DNA of 64,000 nt from Cynocephalus volans (Eukaryota > Chordata > Mammalia > Dermoptera > Cynocephalidae): NCBI RefSeq assembly GCF_027409185.1, contig NC_084461.1, forward strand, positions 137,095,501-137,159,500, in the 5' to 3' direction. The notes beneath the pieces are model-generated. The model saw only the letters and a program-made list of their open reading frames with translations. It made no database searches and was not told the DNA's origin. Below, piece after piece: positions 23,506 to 34,715 of the stretch. Numbering within the stretch: the first letter of the stretch is position 1; each line of letters starts with the position of its first letter. Made by a program: the position numbers and the translations under genes.

Positions 23506-23609
23506 CTATAATGAAGAGGATCCACTCCTTCCCTTCAAACGTAGACAGCAGCCTCTCCCACTGGGCTTGCCAAAAGTAGCCAGAAGCTCTCCAAAGTCTC
23601 TGAAGATGC
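23506..23609 (-). pseudogene. FAXDC2: FAXDC2 coding exon 3
   Basis: 104 nt; acceptor runs through a poly-T to cctccaag, donor GTGAGG. Reads HLQRLWRASGYFWQAQWERL then LSTFEGKEWILFII, closely matching the mammalian protein. No lesion. Confidence 0.88.
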
Positions 23610-23689
23610 CTTGGAGGAAAAAAAAAATCCAGCCCAGCCGGAGTCCTGAGGTGTGGAGTCGAGGGAAGCCAAACCCAGCCACATCCAGG

Positions 23690-24175
23690 TAAAGAGCACA
23701 CCAAAAACACCATTTCCATGCGGGTAGCCCACCATAGCCACCGCAGTTGCCATGGCTGCTGCAAAAGCAGCTAGTGTCTTTAGCAGCAGTTACAACTACC
23801 ATGCAGATGGCACGCCAGACTCTCAACTGCATTGACACAAGGAGAAGCACCAGCAGAGAACAAAAAAAAAAAAAAAAAAGAAAAGAAGAGGTACTCTCCA
23901 CAAAGCACACTCCAAAGTAATAGAAGAAGCATCTGCTTTATGATAATAGGGGAGGACTTGATCATACCTGTCTCAGTACTGGACAGATCATCTAGGCAAC
24001 AGATCAACAGAGGAACAGTTAATCTGTCAGATGAAGAGAACAAATCTATGGTTATTAGAGAGGGGAGGCGAAGGGGAGAAATTGGATAAGGGGCTTAAAC
24101 AATAAATATGACTTGTAATAATGAATATGCTAATAAAAAAACACAATTGGTAAACTTGAAAAAAAGAAAAGAAAA
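23690..24175 (+). mobile_element. Compact L1-derived element (5'UTR-like + ORF2 piece + 3' end)
   Basis: Lies in FAXDC2 intron 2. A leader with ccaccatagccaccgcagtt and gcaactgc-type repeats is followed by an A run (23861-23879). Then comes a piece matching the L1 ORF2 endonuclease segment (tactggacagatcatctagg), then a 3'UTR-like part (attagagaggggagg) and an A-rich tail. The usual kilobases between these parts are missing. I see no open protein frame. Assignment rests on memory of L1 sequence. Confidence 0.5.
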
Positions 24176-24295
24176 AAAATTCAGGTTTCTGGGTGAAAAC
24201 TGATGGGCAGACAGCTCCTTACTCCATGCTCTGTCCCCAGACCACCAACCACACTGCCCTAGGTCCTGGATTAAAGCTGGGCTGAGCAGACTTAC

Positions 24296-24387
24296 CATGT
24301 GACTGAGTTCCAGAAGGCCACAAACAAGAGAAGGCCAGAGCACAGGATGAAAGCTGTCCTCTTCATGGAGCCCCAGATTTGTCCCTC
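24296..24387 (-). pseudogene. FAXDC2: FAXDC2 coding exon 2 (first membrane helix)
   Basis: 92 nt, acceptor ccctcctccag, donor GTAAGT. Reads EGQIWGSMKRTAF then the hydrophobic ILCSGLLLFVAFWNSVT, a predicted membrane segment. No lesion in this exon. Confidence 0.85.
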
Positions 24388-24714
24388 CTGGAGGAGGGAC
24401 AAGAGGTGTCAGAGTCCAACAAGCGTCCTACCTCCACAGCCAGCTCACTACTGAGGCATGGCAGGAGTGCTGTGTGATCAGGGTTTCCACTACACCAGGA
24501 AGGCACCTCTGGCTGACCTCCCAGCTTCTGTGTGAGGTCTTTCTCATCAAGAGCTCTCAGGCTGTACAGGTGTGTTTGTGACAGAGCTACAGATTAGGAG
24601 AGAAAGGAATTAAACTGACACCAGAGAAACCAGCAGGCAATTTTATCACTCAGAGAGGACTGGCAAGCCTTCTAACAGCTATGGGATTTCATCACTAGTC
24701 CTCTTGGCAAATGG

Positions 24715-24885
24715 GGATACTCATTATCTGCACATTGGAATCACCTGGGTGCTATTAAAATCTCCCAAGGCCCAGGATCCTCTCCAACCCAATTATATAA
24801 GTCTCTGGAAGAGAGCCTGGGCCTCCATTTTTTTTAAAGCTCCCCAGGTCATTCCAGTAGGCAGGCAAGGCTAAGAGCCATGATA
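24715..24885. mobile_element. MER5A-like hAT fossil
   Basis: cacattggaatcacctgggt, ctcccaaggcccaggatc and gagcctgggcctcca match the Charlie/MER5A core. Confidence 0.6.
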
Positions 24886-25935
24886 GAGGGATCTGCAGAA
24901 TCTGTGAGAAGGAAATCCTTTCCCAGTCATAGGGACTTCACTGTGTTCGTGGACCAGGCCTATTTTCCCATCCCCACCATCCTCTTGCACTCGGAGAAAA
25001 GAGTGAATTGAACACAGGTTCTGACTTTTAATAATTCCTTTGCCTTCCAGTGAGATTAGCTGGGGCTGCCAGCTGGACAGGACGATTATCTGTTCAAGGG
25101 GTAAAGATGAGACCACTGCCAATCACTGAGAGTTCCTTACATGTTCTCCTACAAAAGGTTCTTCTCTAAACCAGAGGTCATTGCAAGATCAATGGCCAAA
25201 CAACAAGATCTCAGATTCATAGAGAAAACACCAGCTGCCAGGCATGTCACCAATTTCCATGGTACAAGAGTTACAAATGTCACACACATATTCTGTGTTT
25301 CTAAGCCCAGAAGGGGTCTGCTCATGTTCTTTCATAGGGGAGAATTGGAGGTGGGTGTGCCTGGGGCTCATCTACACTTAGCAAATCAGGCCATGCACAG
25401 GGCGTTAAGCAGAGTGGTTTTTATTGAGGCGGGGTTATCTAACAGGATGTTACATTTTAATCCAGACTTTCAAGATCTGAGGGAGCAGATTGTTTTGGTC
25501 GACCCAGTCTGAGCAATCTGAATTTGCATTGAATCCTTCTCAGCATTACCCCATCCCACTTTTGATCAAAAGTTGAAGGGCTAGTGCTCATCAGGGTCCT
25601 GAGCTGTGGAAATGAGCACACGTGTGTGCCTGCCTCCCCCCTGCCAATCAGAGGAACTTGTTCTTTTACATGGGCCATTCAAAGGTCACTTCGAGTTGGC
25701 TAGACAGTCTACTTTGGGCTTTTCCAATTATTCCTTTTTTTTTTTTTTTTTTTTTTTAAGGATTCTGAGGACTCTTTTCAGGAACTTTACTAGACTTACT
25801 GGGAATTTTTCATCTTCTGAGTTTAATCAAACCAAAGTAAGTCAAATTAAAACCTCAATTTCACATCTAGGATTAGATATCTTCCCAGGGACGGTGGGTT
25901 TTCTCATCTCTCCAGCAGCCTAGATAAAGGGAATA

Positions 25936-26045
25936 TAGGGCTGGCTGGTTAGATCATGTAGGAGAGTGTGGTGCTGGTAATACCAAGGTCAAGGGTTTGG
26001 ATCTCCTTACTGGCCAGCCACCAAAAAAAAAAAAAGAAAAAAAGA
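25936..26045 (+). mobile_element. CYN-like tRNA-Ile SINE, monomer
   Basis: gggctggctggttagatcat, ataccaaggtcaagggtttg, ttactggccagccacc and an A-rich tail. Confidence 0.85.
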
Positions 26046-26766
26046 AATATAAAAAGGAAAAAAGTCCGTGAGAGCAGGAACGCCGTGCAGAAGTTAGCTG
26101 GGGTTGAGAGCCAGATTCCTGGCCCCCGTGTCCAGCCCTTAGGAGGACTCTGTTGTTTATAACTGCACAGAGGTTATAAAACGGGGTGGTTCTAAAGGCC
26201 AGAGGCATGGGGGGCATGCTGAGGGCTACAGGTAGGTCGACCAAGAAGAGACAAGGGTAGGAGTACAGCTATGGGGTTTTTCAACTCGCCGCACACACAC
26301 ACTCCCTCATGCAAGCAAAGGGGCTGCAGTTATCAGGCATTTTGGAGTCAGGTCATCTCTGCTCAGCCACTGAAATGAGTCATCACCATGGGGCAGCCAC
26401 CCCTAAACCTTGGAGAAGACAGCAAATATGCAACAAATACAGATATGGAAAGATCTATTGGCTACATTCTCATCAGTTTGGTGGGCAGGGTGCTAGTATT
26501 TACCTGCTTTGACTTCTCATTGTGTAGCATACTTCTAACTTCTCCCTTCATCTGGAATGAGAAAGTACTGGTTAACCCAAGTGCTATTTTCACATGCAAC
26601 TAAGAAAGTAGGGAATGGAGGAAGTCAAGGTGAAGGGCTAGCAGTGATTTAAAAAAACAAAATTAAAAAAAACAAAACAAAGCAGGGTTTTGTTGTTGTT
26701 ACAGGAACCAGACAAACTGATTCTAAAATTTACATGGAGAAATAAATAAACAAGAATAGCCAGGAA

Positions 26767-26869
26767 GGACTGGCCTGTTAGCTCAGTTGGTTAGAGCATG
26801 GTGCCGATAACACCAAGGTCCAGGGTTAGATCCCTGTACTGACCAACTGTCACACACACACAAAAAAAG
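26767..26869 (+). mobile_element. CYN-like tRNA-Ile SINE, monomer
   Basis: gactggcctgttagctcagt, gataacaccaaggtccaggg, ccctgtactgaccaactg, then a (CA)n/A tail. Confidence 0.85.
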
Positions 26870-28845
26870 TTAAAAATAAAGACTGAGAAACTAGCATGAC
26901 TATCAGTACACTAAGACCTTGATCCTGGGAGGAGGCATCTCTGATTCATCCTACAAGACAGGGTGCTGATGATGCCCACTATGTCCATGTTATGGAAACT
27001 GAGTATTGCGGAGACTGAGTGATTAGGGACTGATATGTAAATTTGACCTTGGGCACCATGTATACTTGGTCAAAGGGAAAATGACTGTTCATCTTCTGGT
27101 GGTGGGAAGACCCCACGGCTGTAGAAGTAACAGCATTTATCTGTTGACATCTGATATCATTAGAACCAGCAAAGCATTTGCTAACATGCTATTTATTCTT
27201 CAGCTACACCAACAAGACCATATGGCATCTCCTGAGATATTTATCTAGGTAGCTGAGTGCTCTAAGCTACACAACTGAATCATTCTGATGAATATTTTAT
27301 GTGAAAGCAGCTTGCTTTCTGTACCTCTCTACCTACCTGCAGACATGTTTTCAGTTTTATGTGAACACAGTCTGAAAGGTTCTAGGGGACACCTCAAACA
27401 TGGTAGGTGGATGAGTCTTCACTCGAAGTTCTTTAACACTTCCAATGAGTGTTCAAGACAGAAATTTTGGAAAGTAAATTATCAACATTTATAAATATTT
27501 AATATTTTAAGGTACTACGATCATTACATTTTTATTAGGCTTCCTCACTCTGACTTGACTGTCTAATTCTTTTTCTCTACCTTTTGAAGCCTTCCCTCTA
27601 AGAACTGGAAGTTGTCTTAGAGCTCATTTATTCTGATGCCCCCATTTTCGACCTGAAGAAGTGGAGATGTAGAGATTATTCAGTATTTGGCTTCAAATTT
27701 GACAGGTATTTACTGGCAGAACTTGAATTCAGTGCTCATTATACCAACTGAGACTATAAAAAGTATAGAACGCATTGATGTTGATGAATGCAGGGTGGTG
27801 TCAGGGATTGAAAAGAACACGAAGGAATGAGACCAGCCTGTTTTAACCACGAATAATAGAATAGATAGTGTGTTTTAACACCAAAGAACATGTTTTCTCT
27901 AAAATATTAACCATTCTTTCAAGTAACATTTATTGTATGCCAGATATAATGCTAGACACAGGGGATACGAAGATGAATAAGGAATGCTTCTTGCCCAGTT
28001 TTATAAAATAATACTATATAACTTTGATTTTCCAAAAGAGAAAGTATTTAGGAGGAGAAGATGAAATGTTTAAGAAGGGAATGTATTTAGAGAAGAGAAA
28101 GAAATGAAATATACTAAAAGTAAAGATTCTAATAGTTTATAACAATAAATTGATTCTCCCTTAAAGGAAATTTGATATATATTGTGAGATTATACAAATT
28201 AGAAACTTTTTAGTGTGGTTCTGTTGAAAACATGGTCTGGCTGCACAAACTTTTTATTGAAGAATTCCCAATCTGGATAAATGACACAATGAGGCTACAG
28301 CTGATGTTCGTGACCTCAGGAATCTGAACACAGGACAAAGAAATATGGTGAGAATGGGAAGGTTTAATTTTGAGTTTTATTTGTCCGCAGCCCAATTCTC
28401 AGATTTTCTTTCAGATTCTAGTTTCCTGAATATTCTGCATGGTTGATGAATGTTCATAGGTATAAGATATATCATTTTTACGTGAATGTGAATTGTTTCT
28501 TTGTAAACATCTTGTAAAATTATTAAAAACTTTATTCTTAGAGGAGGAAAAATAAAAAAAGATCTCATGGTCATGTGTCTAGGGGTGGGGAAACTGGCCT
28601 GAAATGTAATTACATAGTTTAAAGCCTCCGGTGAAGAGGATTTTGAGGAGCTGCTATGACCCAAGGTCTGTATGTATCTGAGGCTTATACAGAGGAAAGA
28701 GTGGCTGATGTTCATTCAAAAAGATGAAATGCCTGAAGGAAAAGGTTAAACTTGGAGACAAAAATAACTCCCTTTGGACAGTTTTAGGAATGCTCCCTTC
28801 AGTCCTTTTACTACATTGTACTTGTACCCTTTAAGAGTTTACTGC

Positions 28846-28952
28846 TTGGGAGGCCAGATAGCTCAGTTGGTTAGAGCACGGTGTTATAACACCAAGGTCA
28901 AGGATTCAGATCACCATACTGGACAGCTGTCAAAAAAAAAAAAAAAAAAAAG
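28846..28952 (+). mobile_element. CYN-like tRNA-Ile SINE, monomer, with TSD
   Basis: ggccagatagctcagttggt, ataacaccaaggtcaagga and a poly-A tail, flanked by the exact 12-bp duplication agagtttactgc at 28834-28845 and 28953-28964. Confidence 0.92.
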
Positions 28953-29197
28953 AGAGTTTACTGCCCCACTTAACTGCATGCCTATGAAGCCTGCCTGTCT
29001 TGTTTACTATGAGATCCACAGCACCTAGCATGTACCAGATACTCAGGAAATATTTGCTGAATAAATGAAAGAAGGCATCAATGAATAAAAAGCATTGCTT
29101 TTTGCCCTCAGCATATTTCCAACATTTCAGTGCTTTTCCCTTGTGCAGTGACTTTCCTATCTAAGGTCAGAAGCTGATGCTCAGTGCACTTGTTTTA

Positions 29198-29381
29198 TTT
29201 TTTTTTTATTTTTTATTTTTTTTAAAAAAGATGACTGGTAAGGGGACCTTAACCCTTGACTTGGTGTTTTCAGCACCACGCTCAGCCAGTGAGCGAACCG
29301 GCCATCCCTGTATGGGATCCGAACCCGGGGCCTTGGTGTTATCAGCACCACACTCTCCCGAGTGAGCCACAGGCCGGCCCA
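29198..29381 (-). mobile_element. CYN-like SINE, dimer, with TSD
   Basis: Minus-strand dimer: two complementary tRNA-like units (cttgacttggtgttttcag and ccttggtgttatcagcacc) joined by ccggccatccctgtatggga, ending ggccggccc. Exact 15-bp duplication agtgcacttgtttta at 29183-29197 and 29382-29396. Confidence 0.93.
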
Positions 29382-30179
29382 AGTGCACTTGTTTTAGAAA
29401 AGCAAATTGAATCTCTATATCCAAACCAGAGAAATTTAGTTGGAATTGCACATGAAACTGAAGCAGGGCACAAGTCAGCACTTGCCTTAAGCACCAAAGG
29501 ACCTATAGACAGGCACTCTGAAAATCACTGGTCTATTGTTCACCTCCATCTACACACTGTATGATGTATGTATGACTGTATGCCCTTTGCCCAATAAACT
29601 TTCCAGGAGTCTTTCCATAGGTACCATCAGGCAACTAATAACTCCAAGACTGGAGCCACTGTTGATAAATCCCAGTATGTTGCATCAAAACAGCTTTGAT
29701 TCAGTTGTCCAGCTCATAGCCCACACATCTACCTAGAGACTTTAAAATTGTTGTAAATTGTCCCTTCCCTTCCAGGTGATGGCAGATTAGAGATAAGCAA
29801 TTAGGCAGCAGTTGCTTCCCAACAGTCTCTTTTGATTTGCCTCTGACTTAGGAGTTGCTCCTTCATATGGTTTTGAAGTCAAACCCAGTCCATTAGCATC
29901 ACCTGTCAATTGCTAGGAAAACAAGATTACAGAGGAGGTAGGTGGTACACACAAAGGCAGAGGAAGGATGTAGACATTAGCGAGCGACATGGAGGGAACT
30001 CTGTATTAAGAAAACATTGCAGGACATTCATTTCTCAGAGGTATATCTCACCTGTACTGTAAGTGGAGAGCGCAGAGTGGTGGCAGAGGTGAGAAGAATG
30101 TATTTTGCCCTTCTTTAAGTCAATTTGGACATGTCCTGACCTTTGCAAATAGTGCCCCTCCCCAGCAGCTCCCTCTTAC

Positions 30180-30224
30180 CTCTGAAGTGGGCATTTCTAA
30201 GCTCCTCCAAAGTCTCGGCCACAT
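30180..30224 (-). pseudogene. FAXDC2: FAXDC2 probable first coding exon
   Basis: Minus-strand ATG at 30224-30222 reads MWPRLWRSLEMPTSE, then donor GTAAGAG. It leaves in phase 0 as exon 2 requires, and 15 codons bring the total to the expected family length. An upstream in-frame ATG (30332) would add 36 Arg/Ser-rich residues; I prefer the shorter start on length only. Confidence 0.5.
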
Positions 30225-31309
30225 GTCAAGGCTGTTATCTTCCCTTTCGGTCCGTCTTTGGTTTCTGCTGCTGCTGTGCTGCTGCCGCCGTCTAACCCTG
30301 TTGTTACTTGGGTAGGTCGGGAGGCTGTTCATGGTGATCACATTACAGAACTGCCGGCTGGCTTGGCCAGGCATGTGATGAGATAAAAAGTTTGGGTCTG
30401 TGTGGGCTAGAAACAAAATGCCCTTCTTCCTGAATGGCATGTCTTTAAAGCCCAGAAAAAATACACAGTTCAAGCAGGAGCTAGAAAAGTGCACTTGGCC
30501 AAGCTCCGGACTTTCCCCCATACTTTTTTTTTTTTTTAATTTGCTTCATTTTCTGCAACTTAAGAAAATGTTCCTGTCCTGTAGGAGGCAGGTTCAATAA
30601 AAGACGTAGGTATCAGATAACGGCAGGTAGTCCAAGTTAATAAAAAGGTTACAGAGACCAGAGGACTTAATTTTCTTATTTTTTCGTTGCTCTCTTCCTG
30701 TGGAGGTCAGGAAGGGGAAGAGAGACATATCAGCTATTACTGTGAGTCTATATGGAGGAAGGGTACACCCTGTTTACACTTTGATTCAGACAGGGGAAGT
30801 TAGGACACAAGATCCATGACGTGAACTGGGGATCACCTTTGAAAAAGAACTAATTCTTATTTTTAAATTTCTAAAAATTATTTTTGAATAGGCAATATGT
30901 ACGTATGATATAAAATAGAGAAGGGTCAAAAATCAGAAGAGTGTACAGTGAAGTCTTTTTTTTACTCCCCCAGACTCCTTGTTTTCCTCCCAGGTAATTT
31001 TTTCTATAATCATTTCATATAGAGCCTTTATGTATTTCCATGGCACTAGTAACTCTGGCACATAATAGGCCCTCAGTAAATATTTGATTGCTAGGCAAGC
31101 CTTACACAGAAGAGCCTCTGCACTGAGAATCTCTCTCCAGTCATTCGGGGCTTTTTCTCTGTCCTGTCTTTAGGGGATTGATCAGCTTTCTTGTCATCTT
31201 AAGGTTGTATAGGGCAGCCCCTTTCTAGCTGATTTCTTTGAAAGGAAGTACTCCTAAGGAGAGACCCTGAGAACCTGGGAGAAGGTGGGTCTCAGCTCAG
31301 AGTGGCTGC

Positions 31310-31440
31310 CATTCGCCAGCTGTGTGACTTCCACCTCTCTGAAATCTCAGTTTCTTCATCTGTAAAATGAGTGAATTGCATTAGTGGATCTCTGAGACCC
31401 TTCCCAGTTCTAACATCTGATGATCTGGAATTGAGATTTA
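31310..31440. repeat. MIR-like remnant
   Basis: cgccagctgtgtgacttcc, aatctcagtttcttcatctg and taaaatgagtgaattgcatt are MIR core phrases. Confidence 0.6.
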
Positions 31441-31570
31441 TGATCGTGTTCATCACTTTCTCTGGAACATATGCCTATGACCCACCCTAAACACACACAT
31501 CTGGTTGGAGACTTCAGAGAAATTCTGAAGCCTTTGGGGTCCCATTGCTCCTAGGACATTAAAGATTGTT

Positions 31571-31737
31571 GGGCCAACCCCGTGGCTCACTCGGGAGAGT
31601 GCGGCGCTGGGAGCGCCAAGGCCGCGGGTTCGGATCCTATATAGGGATGGCCGGTGCGCTCACTGGCTGAGCGCGGTGCGGGTGACACCAAGCCAAGGGT
31701 TACGATCCCCTTACCAGTCACAAAAAAAAAAAAAAAG
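31571..31737 (+). mobile_element. CYN-like SINE, dimer, GC-rich variant, with TSD
   Basis: gtggctcactcgggagagtg, gctgggagcgccaaggccgc, gggttcggatcctatatagg, second unit gctgagcgcggtgcgggtga, poly-A. Duplication agattgtt at 31563-31570 and 31738-31745. Many CpGs are retained, suggesting a young copy. Confidence 0.9.
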
Positions 31738-31848
31738 AGATTGTTAGAGAAGTTCAAAAGAAGATTCTCAATGCTGGTCATATAAAAAAAAAATCACAGA
31801 GGTTTTTAAGATTTTGCTGTGTGAAAGTAGTCAAAATCAAAATAGAGG

Positions 31849-31945
31849 GGCTAGCTAGTTAGTTCTGTTGGCTAGAACACAGTGTTGGTAACACCAAGGT
31901 CAAGGTTCAGGTTTCTGTACTAGCCAGCTGATCCCCCAAAAACAA
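31849..31945 (+). mobile_element. CYN-like tRNA-Ile SINE, monomer
   Basis: ggggctagctagttagttct, ggtaacaccaaggtcaagg, gtactagccagctg and an A-rich tail; diverged. Confidence 0.8.
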
Positions 31946-31994
31946 ACCAAGCCGAAACAAAACAAAATGGTATATAATGTGTCAAACACTAACC

Positions 31995-32054
<60 letters not shown>

Positions 32055-32068
32055 GGATAGATAGATAA
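31995..32068. repeat. (GATA)n microsatellite
   Basis: About 18 units of GATA/AGAT with one GGATA interruption near the end; a likely polymorphic tetranucleotide repeat. Confidence 0.95.
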
Positions 32069-32824
32069 AGCTGGGAGATTAAGAAGGGAGGGCCCTCTTG
32101 CTCAAATGCCTATGATAACACCTATTACAAAGATTCTCTGAAGGGCTCTCACACACATGTCTGTAATAAGAACTTTTGCCAAGGACTTTCCAAACTGCAG
32201 CTTCGTACATGGATCACAAGGACAGCTAGCTGAATACACAAGAACACTTCTCTCATACATTGTCTCCACCTGTGAACTGATGTCAGCTCTGCAGTGAGCT
32301 CCTGGAGCCAGTGTTCTCTTTGCTTCAGAACAAATTACATGTGCTCTCTCTTTTGGCTTTAAAAGCTTCTCCTTGCCTCAATCTCTTTGAATATGCCCAT
32401 GGTCTCCAGACCCTGCATATCCCAAATTTGCAAATCCCCTGCACACTCCTGAATAAACTCATTATCTTTGGAGAATCTCTCTGTATGTTTTTTAGGTTGA
32501 CAGCTGTAACATCAGAGACTATGAGCTATGTGTACACTGAGTGGGGAGAGAGTGTTTTAGAACTGACTAGAGTCCCACAGGACAGTTTACTCTTATTTAT
32601 ATTAATGTGCTTACTTGCTTTCTTTCCATTGGCCGATATTTCCATCTACCTAGCTCTGTATAGGTGGAGATCAACTTTCTTCTATGTAAAGTACTGAGTG
32701 TTCAGTTAGCAGCTGCAGTGGACTGAATTATGTACCCCCAAAACTCCCTGAAGCATGAATTGTATCCCCCAAGTTTTATGTATTAGAAACTTAGCCCCCA
32801 CTGTGACTGTTAAGAGGGTGGGAA

Positions 32825-32985
32825 GGGCTGGCCTGTGGCTCACTTGGGAGAGTGTGGTGCTGATAACACCAAGGCCACGGATCCTATATACAGATGGCCA
32901 GTTGCTCACTGCTTGAGCATGGTGCTGACAACACCAAGCCAAGGGTTAAGATCCCCTTACTGGTCATCTTTAAAAAAAAAAAAAA
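32825..32985 (+). mobile_element. CYN-like SINE, dimer, inside the LTR, with TSD
   Basis: gggctggcctgtggctcact, gctgataacaccaaggccac, second unit gctgacaacaccaagccaag and poly-A. Exact 12-bp duplication agagggtgggaa at 32813-32824 and 32986-32997; removing it restores the LTR, as shown by the copy at 56.3 kb. Confidence 0.93.
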
Positions 32986-33132
32986 AGAGGGTGGGAAATC
33001 CTATTATGGTAATTGAAAGTGGGGCCTTGAAGAAGTGATTGGATTGTAGGACCGTGCAGTAGTGAATGGATTAAAAATGGTGGTCAGGTGCACGGTTCTG
33101 AGGGCTTTAAAAGAAGAGGAAAGTCGCTGTCG

Positions 33133-33165
<33 letters not shown>

Positions 33166-33166
33166 C
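33133..33166. repeat. (CT)n run within LTR copy A
   Basis: About 34 bases of CT dinucleotides; the paired LTR at 56.5 kb has only a short CT patch, so this expanded after insertion. Confidence 0.85.
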
Positions 33167-33589
33167 TCTGTCTGCTTCCACCATCTTCCAATGTGAGATC
33201 CCTGGGTCACTGTCGCCACCACCAGATGGCCTTTGGACTTCCCAGCCTCAGAAACTTGAAGCAATAAATTTCATTTTCTTTATAAATTACCTAGTCTCAG
33301 GTATTCTGTTATAGCAACACAAAATGGGCTAATAAAGCAACCTTGAAGATTTTCACAATAACAATAACTAAAAGCATGTAGTGGCAACTCATTCTCAATC
33401 AGAATCACCTTATAAAATTACCTAAGTTGTCACCTAATATTTTCACAGGCAAAATATTTACCATGCCTGGGAGAAGCTAGGGTACCGTTTTTTTTTTTTC
33501 TTACCAAACTTAGTGTAATTCAAATAAAATTAAGATGTTTCTGCCTTTATTCTACATCCATAGGAGCCAAAATAATCTTTAAAAACATA

Positions 33590-34190
33590 AATTAGGATCA
33601 AGTCATTCCTCTCAGTAAATCCTTTAAGGTTTCCCATTGCACTTCGAATAGAATACTGTCTTAAACCTCCCAGGCCTTGCCTCACCTAGCCTCTGCTTTC
33701 CTCTCCAGCTTCATCCTGGGCCATTCTGTCTTTGGTCCACCTCTGCACAGCTGCCCTGGCCTCCTTTCACTACCTATAACATGTAAAACTCATTTCTTTT
33801 CTTCTGCCTGACATCTACTGTCCCCAGCTCATGCTGCTCTCTTTCTCTCTGGTTGGGTGCTTCTTGTCCTTCTCATCTCTGCCTAAATGCTACCTCCTCA
33901 GAGAGGCCTTTGACCTCCATGTAAGTAATTTCCCCTATCCTCTCCCAATCCAGTTATTTATTGTCACTTTATTCCATTAGTTTCCTTCATGACAGCTATC
34001 ACAATTTCTCATTATCTTTTTTTTTACTTGAATGCTTGTTTACTTGTTTTGCCAGTCCCTGCCACCAAATGTTAATCTCTACAAGGCCAGGAACCATGTC
34101 TGTTTCATTCACCAGTGTATCCTCCAGTGCCAACATGGGGCCCCAATCATAGAAAATGGACCATAAACAAAACTGACTGAATGAACATCT
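33590..34190 (+). mobile_element. L2 LINE 3' region
   Basis: ccaggccttgcctcacctag, ctctccagcttcatcctggg, ctgccctggcctcctttcac, ctacctcctcagagaggcc, gccaggaaccatgtctgttt: the L2 3' end in order and in sense. Degraded, no ORF. Confidence 0.6.
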
Positions 34191-34424
34191 AATCTGCTAT
34201 ACTGGATTGAGAATCAGAAGACTTACCTCCTAGTCCTATCTCTGAGAGCTGGGTGAACTTAATCAAGTTAATCTTTTCTGTGAAATTAGGGGATGTATTG
34301 TTTAGAAGATTTTTATGGACACTTTCAGCTTTGGAGATTTACAGGTCTATGATTATTATTGGTAGATTTTGAAATGTTGTAACTTTAGTAAAATCTAAGG
34401 AAGAGGGAAAATCAAATGAGATAC

Positions 34425-34478
34425 AATTTTTTTCTTTTTTGGTGGCTGGCCAGTACAGGGATCAAACCCTGGACTCAA
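34425..34478 (-). mobile_element. CYN-like SINE fragment
   Basis: Only the 3' part remains in complement: ggtggctggccagtacaggg then atcaaaccctggact. Confidence 0.65.
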
Positions 34479-34715
34479 ATGAGATATAAATAAAATAGAT
34501 TTGATATCTATTTCCAGATTAAAAAAAATAATACTCTGAAAACTTTTCAGAAACCTGAAATCATCAGATATCAGAAAGTTTTGGGTTGTAATCAAAATAC
34601 TATTCAAATGCTTAGTCATGAAGCATAATCCTTGCTCTAAAGTTTGATGATCTATTTTGATAACATCCAAGAGCCAGAGGAAGGTTAATACATTACATAA
34701 GAAAAGCAGGGACAA

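Larger units (their letters stand above)
24388..30179 (-). other. FAXDC2 intron 1 (coding)
   Basis: 5.8 kb. Holds a MER5-like hAT fragment (24715-24885), four SINEs and AT-rich unassigned sequence (27000-28800 has nothing I can name). Confidence 0.55.
14172..30224 (-). pseudogene. FAXDC2: FAXDC2 unitary pseudogene (eight coding exons, two disabling lesions)
   Basis: Orthologue of FAXDC2 (formerly C5orf4), a multipass ER member of the fatty-acid hydroxylase/sterol desaturase superfamily (di-iron, histidine boxes), linked in the literature to C4-methyl sterol metabolism and megakaryocytes. Minus-strand exons are 30180-30224, 24296-24387, 23506-23609, 20517-20638, 16528-16733, 15822-15922, 15235-15401 and 14172-14328. 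All GT/AG sites look usable. Exon 5 reads LELAVFT-stop-IEEVL: TAG at 16560-16562 where human has a Leu codon as I recall. Exon 6 is 101 nt, but the flanking frames need a length of 3n+1, so the frame breaks before exon 7 and meets TAA at 15259-15261. The three His boxes (HQLLHH, HKKHH, HDYHH) all lie after the TAG. Without lesions the length would be about 332 aa, near the human 333. Splice-site preservation suggests recent loss; assembly error cannot be excluded. Confidence 0.88.
32714..33339. mobile_element. MaLR-like LTR, copy A, interrupted by a SINE dimer
   Basis: Begins tgcagtggactgaattatg, continues cccccaagttttatgtatta, cctattatggtaattgaaag, gagggctttaaaagaagagg, a CT-rich run, and ends aataaatttcattttc ... 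gggctaataaagca. Shares most of these phrases in order with 56319-56723. The layout resembles solo MST/MLT1-type LTRs. No internal retroviral sequence is present. Confidence 0.6.

Noticed and set aside
25141-25512. 123-codon open frame on the plus strand
   Set aside because: Lies antisense in the FAXDC2 intron, no recognisable domain and no splice support.
25736-25757. SINE tail at a poly-T run
   Set aside because: No tRNA-like sequence on either side.
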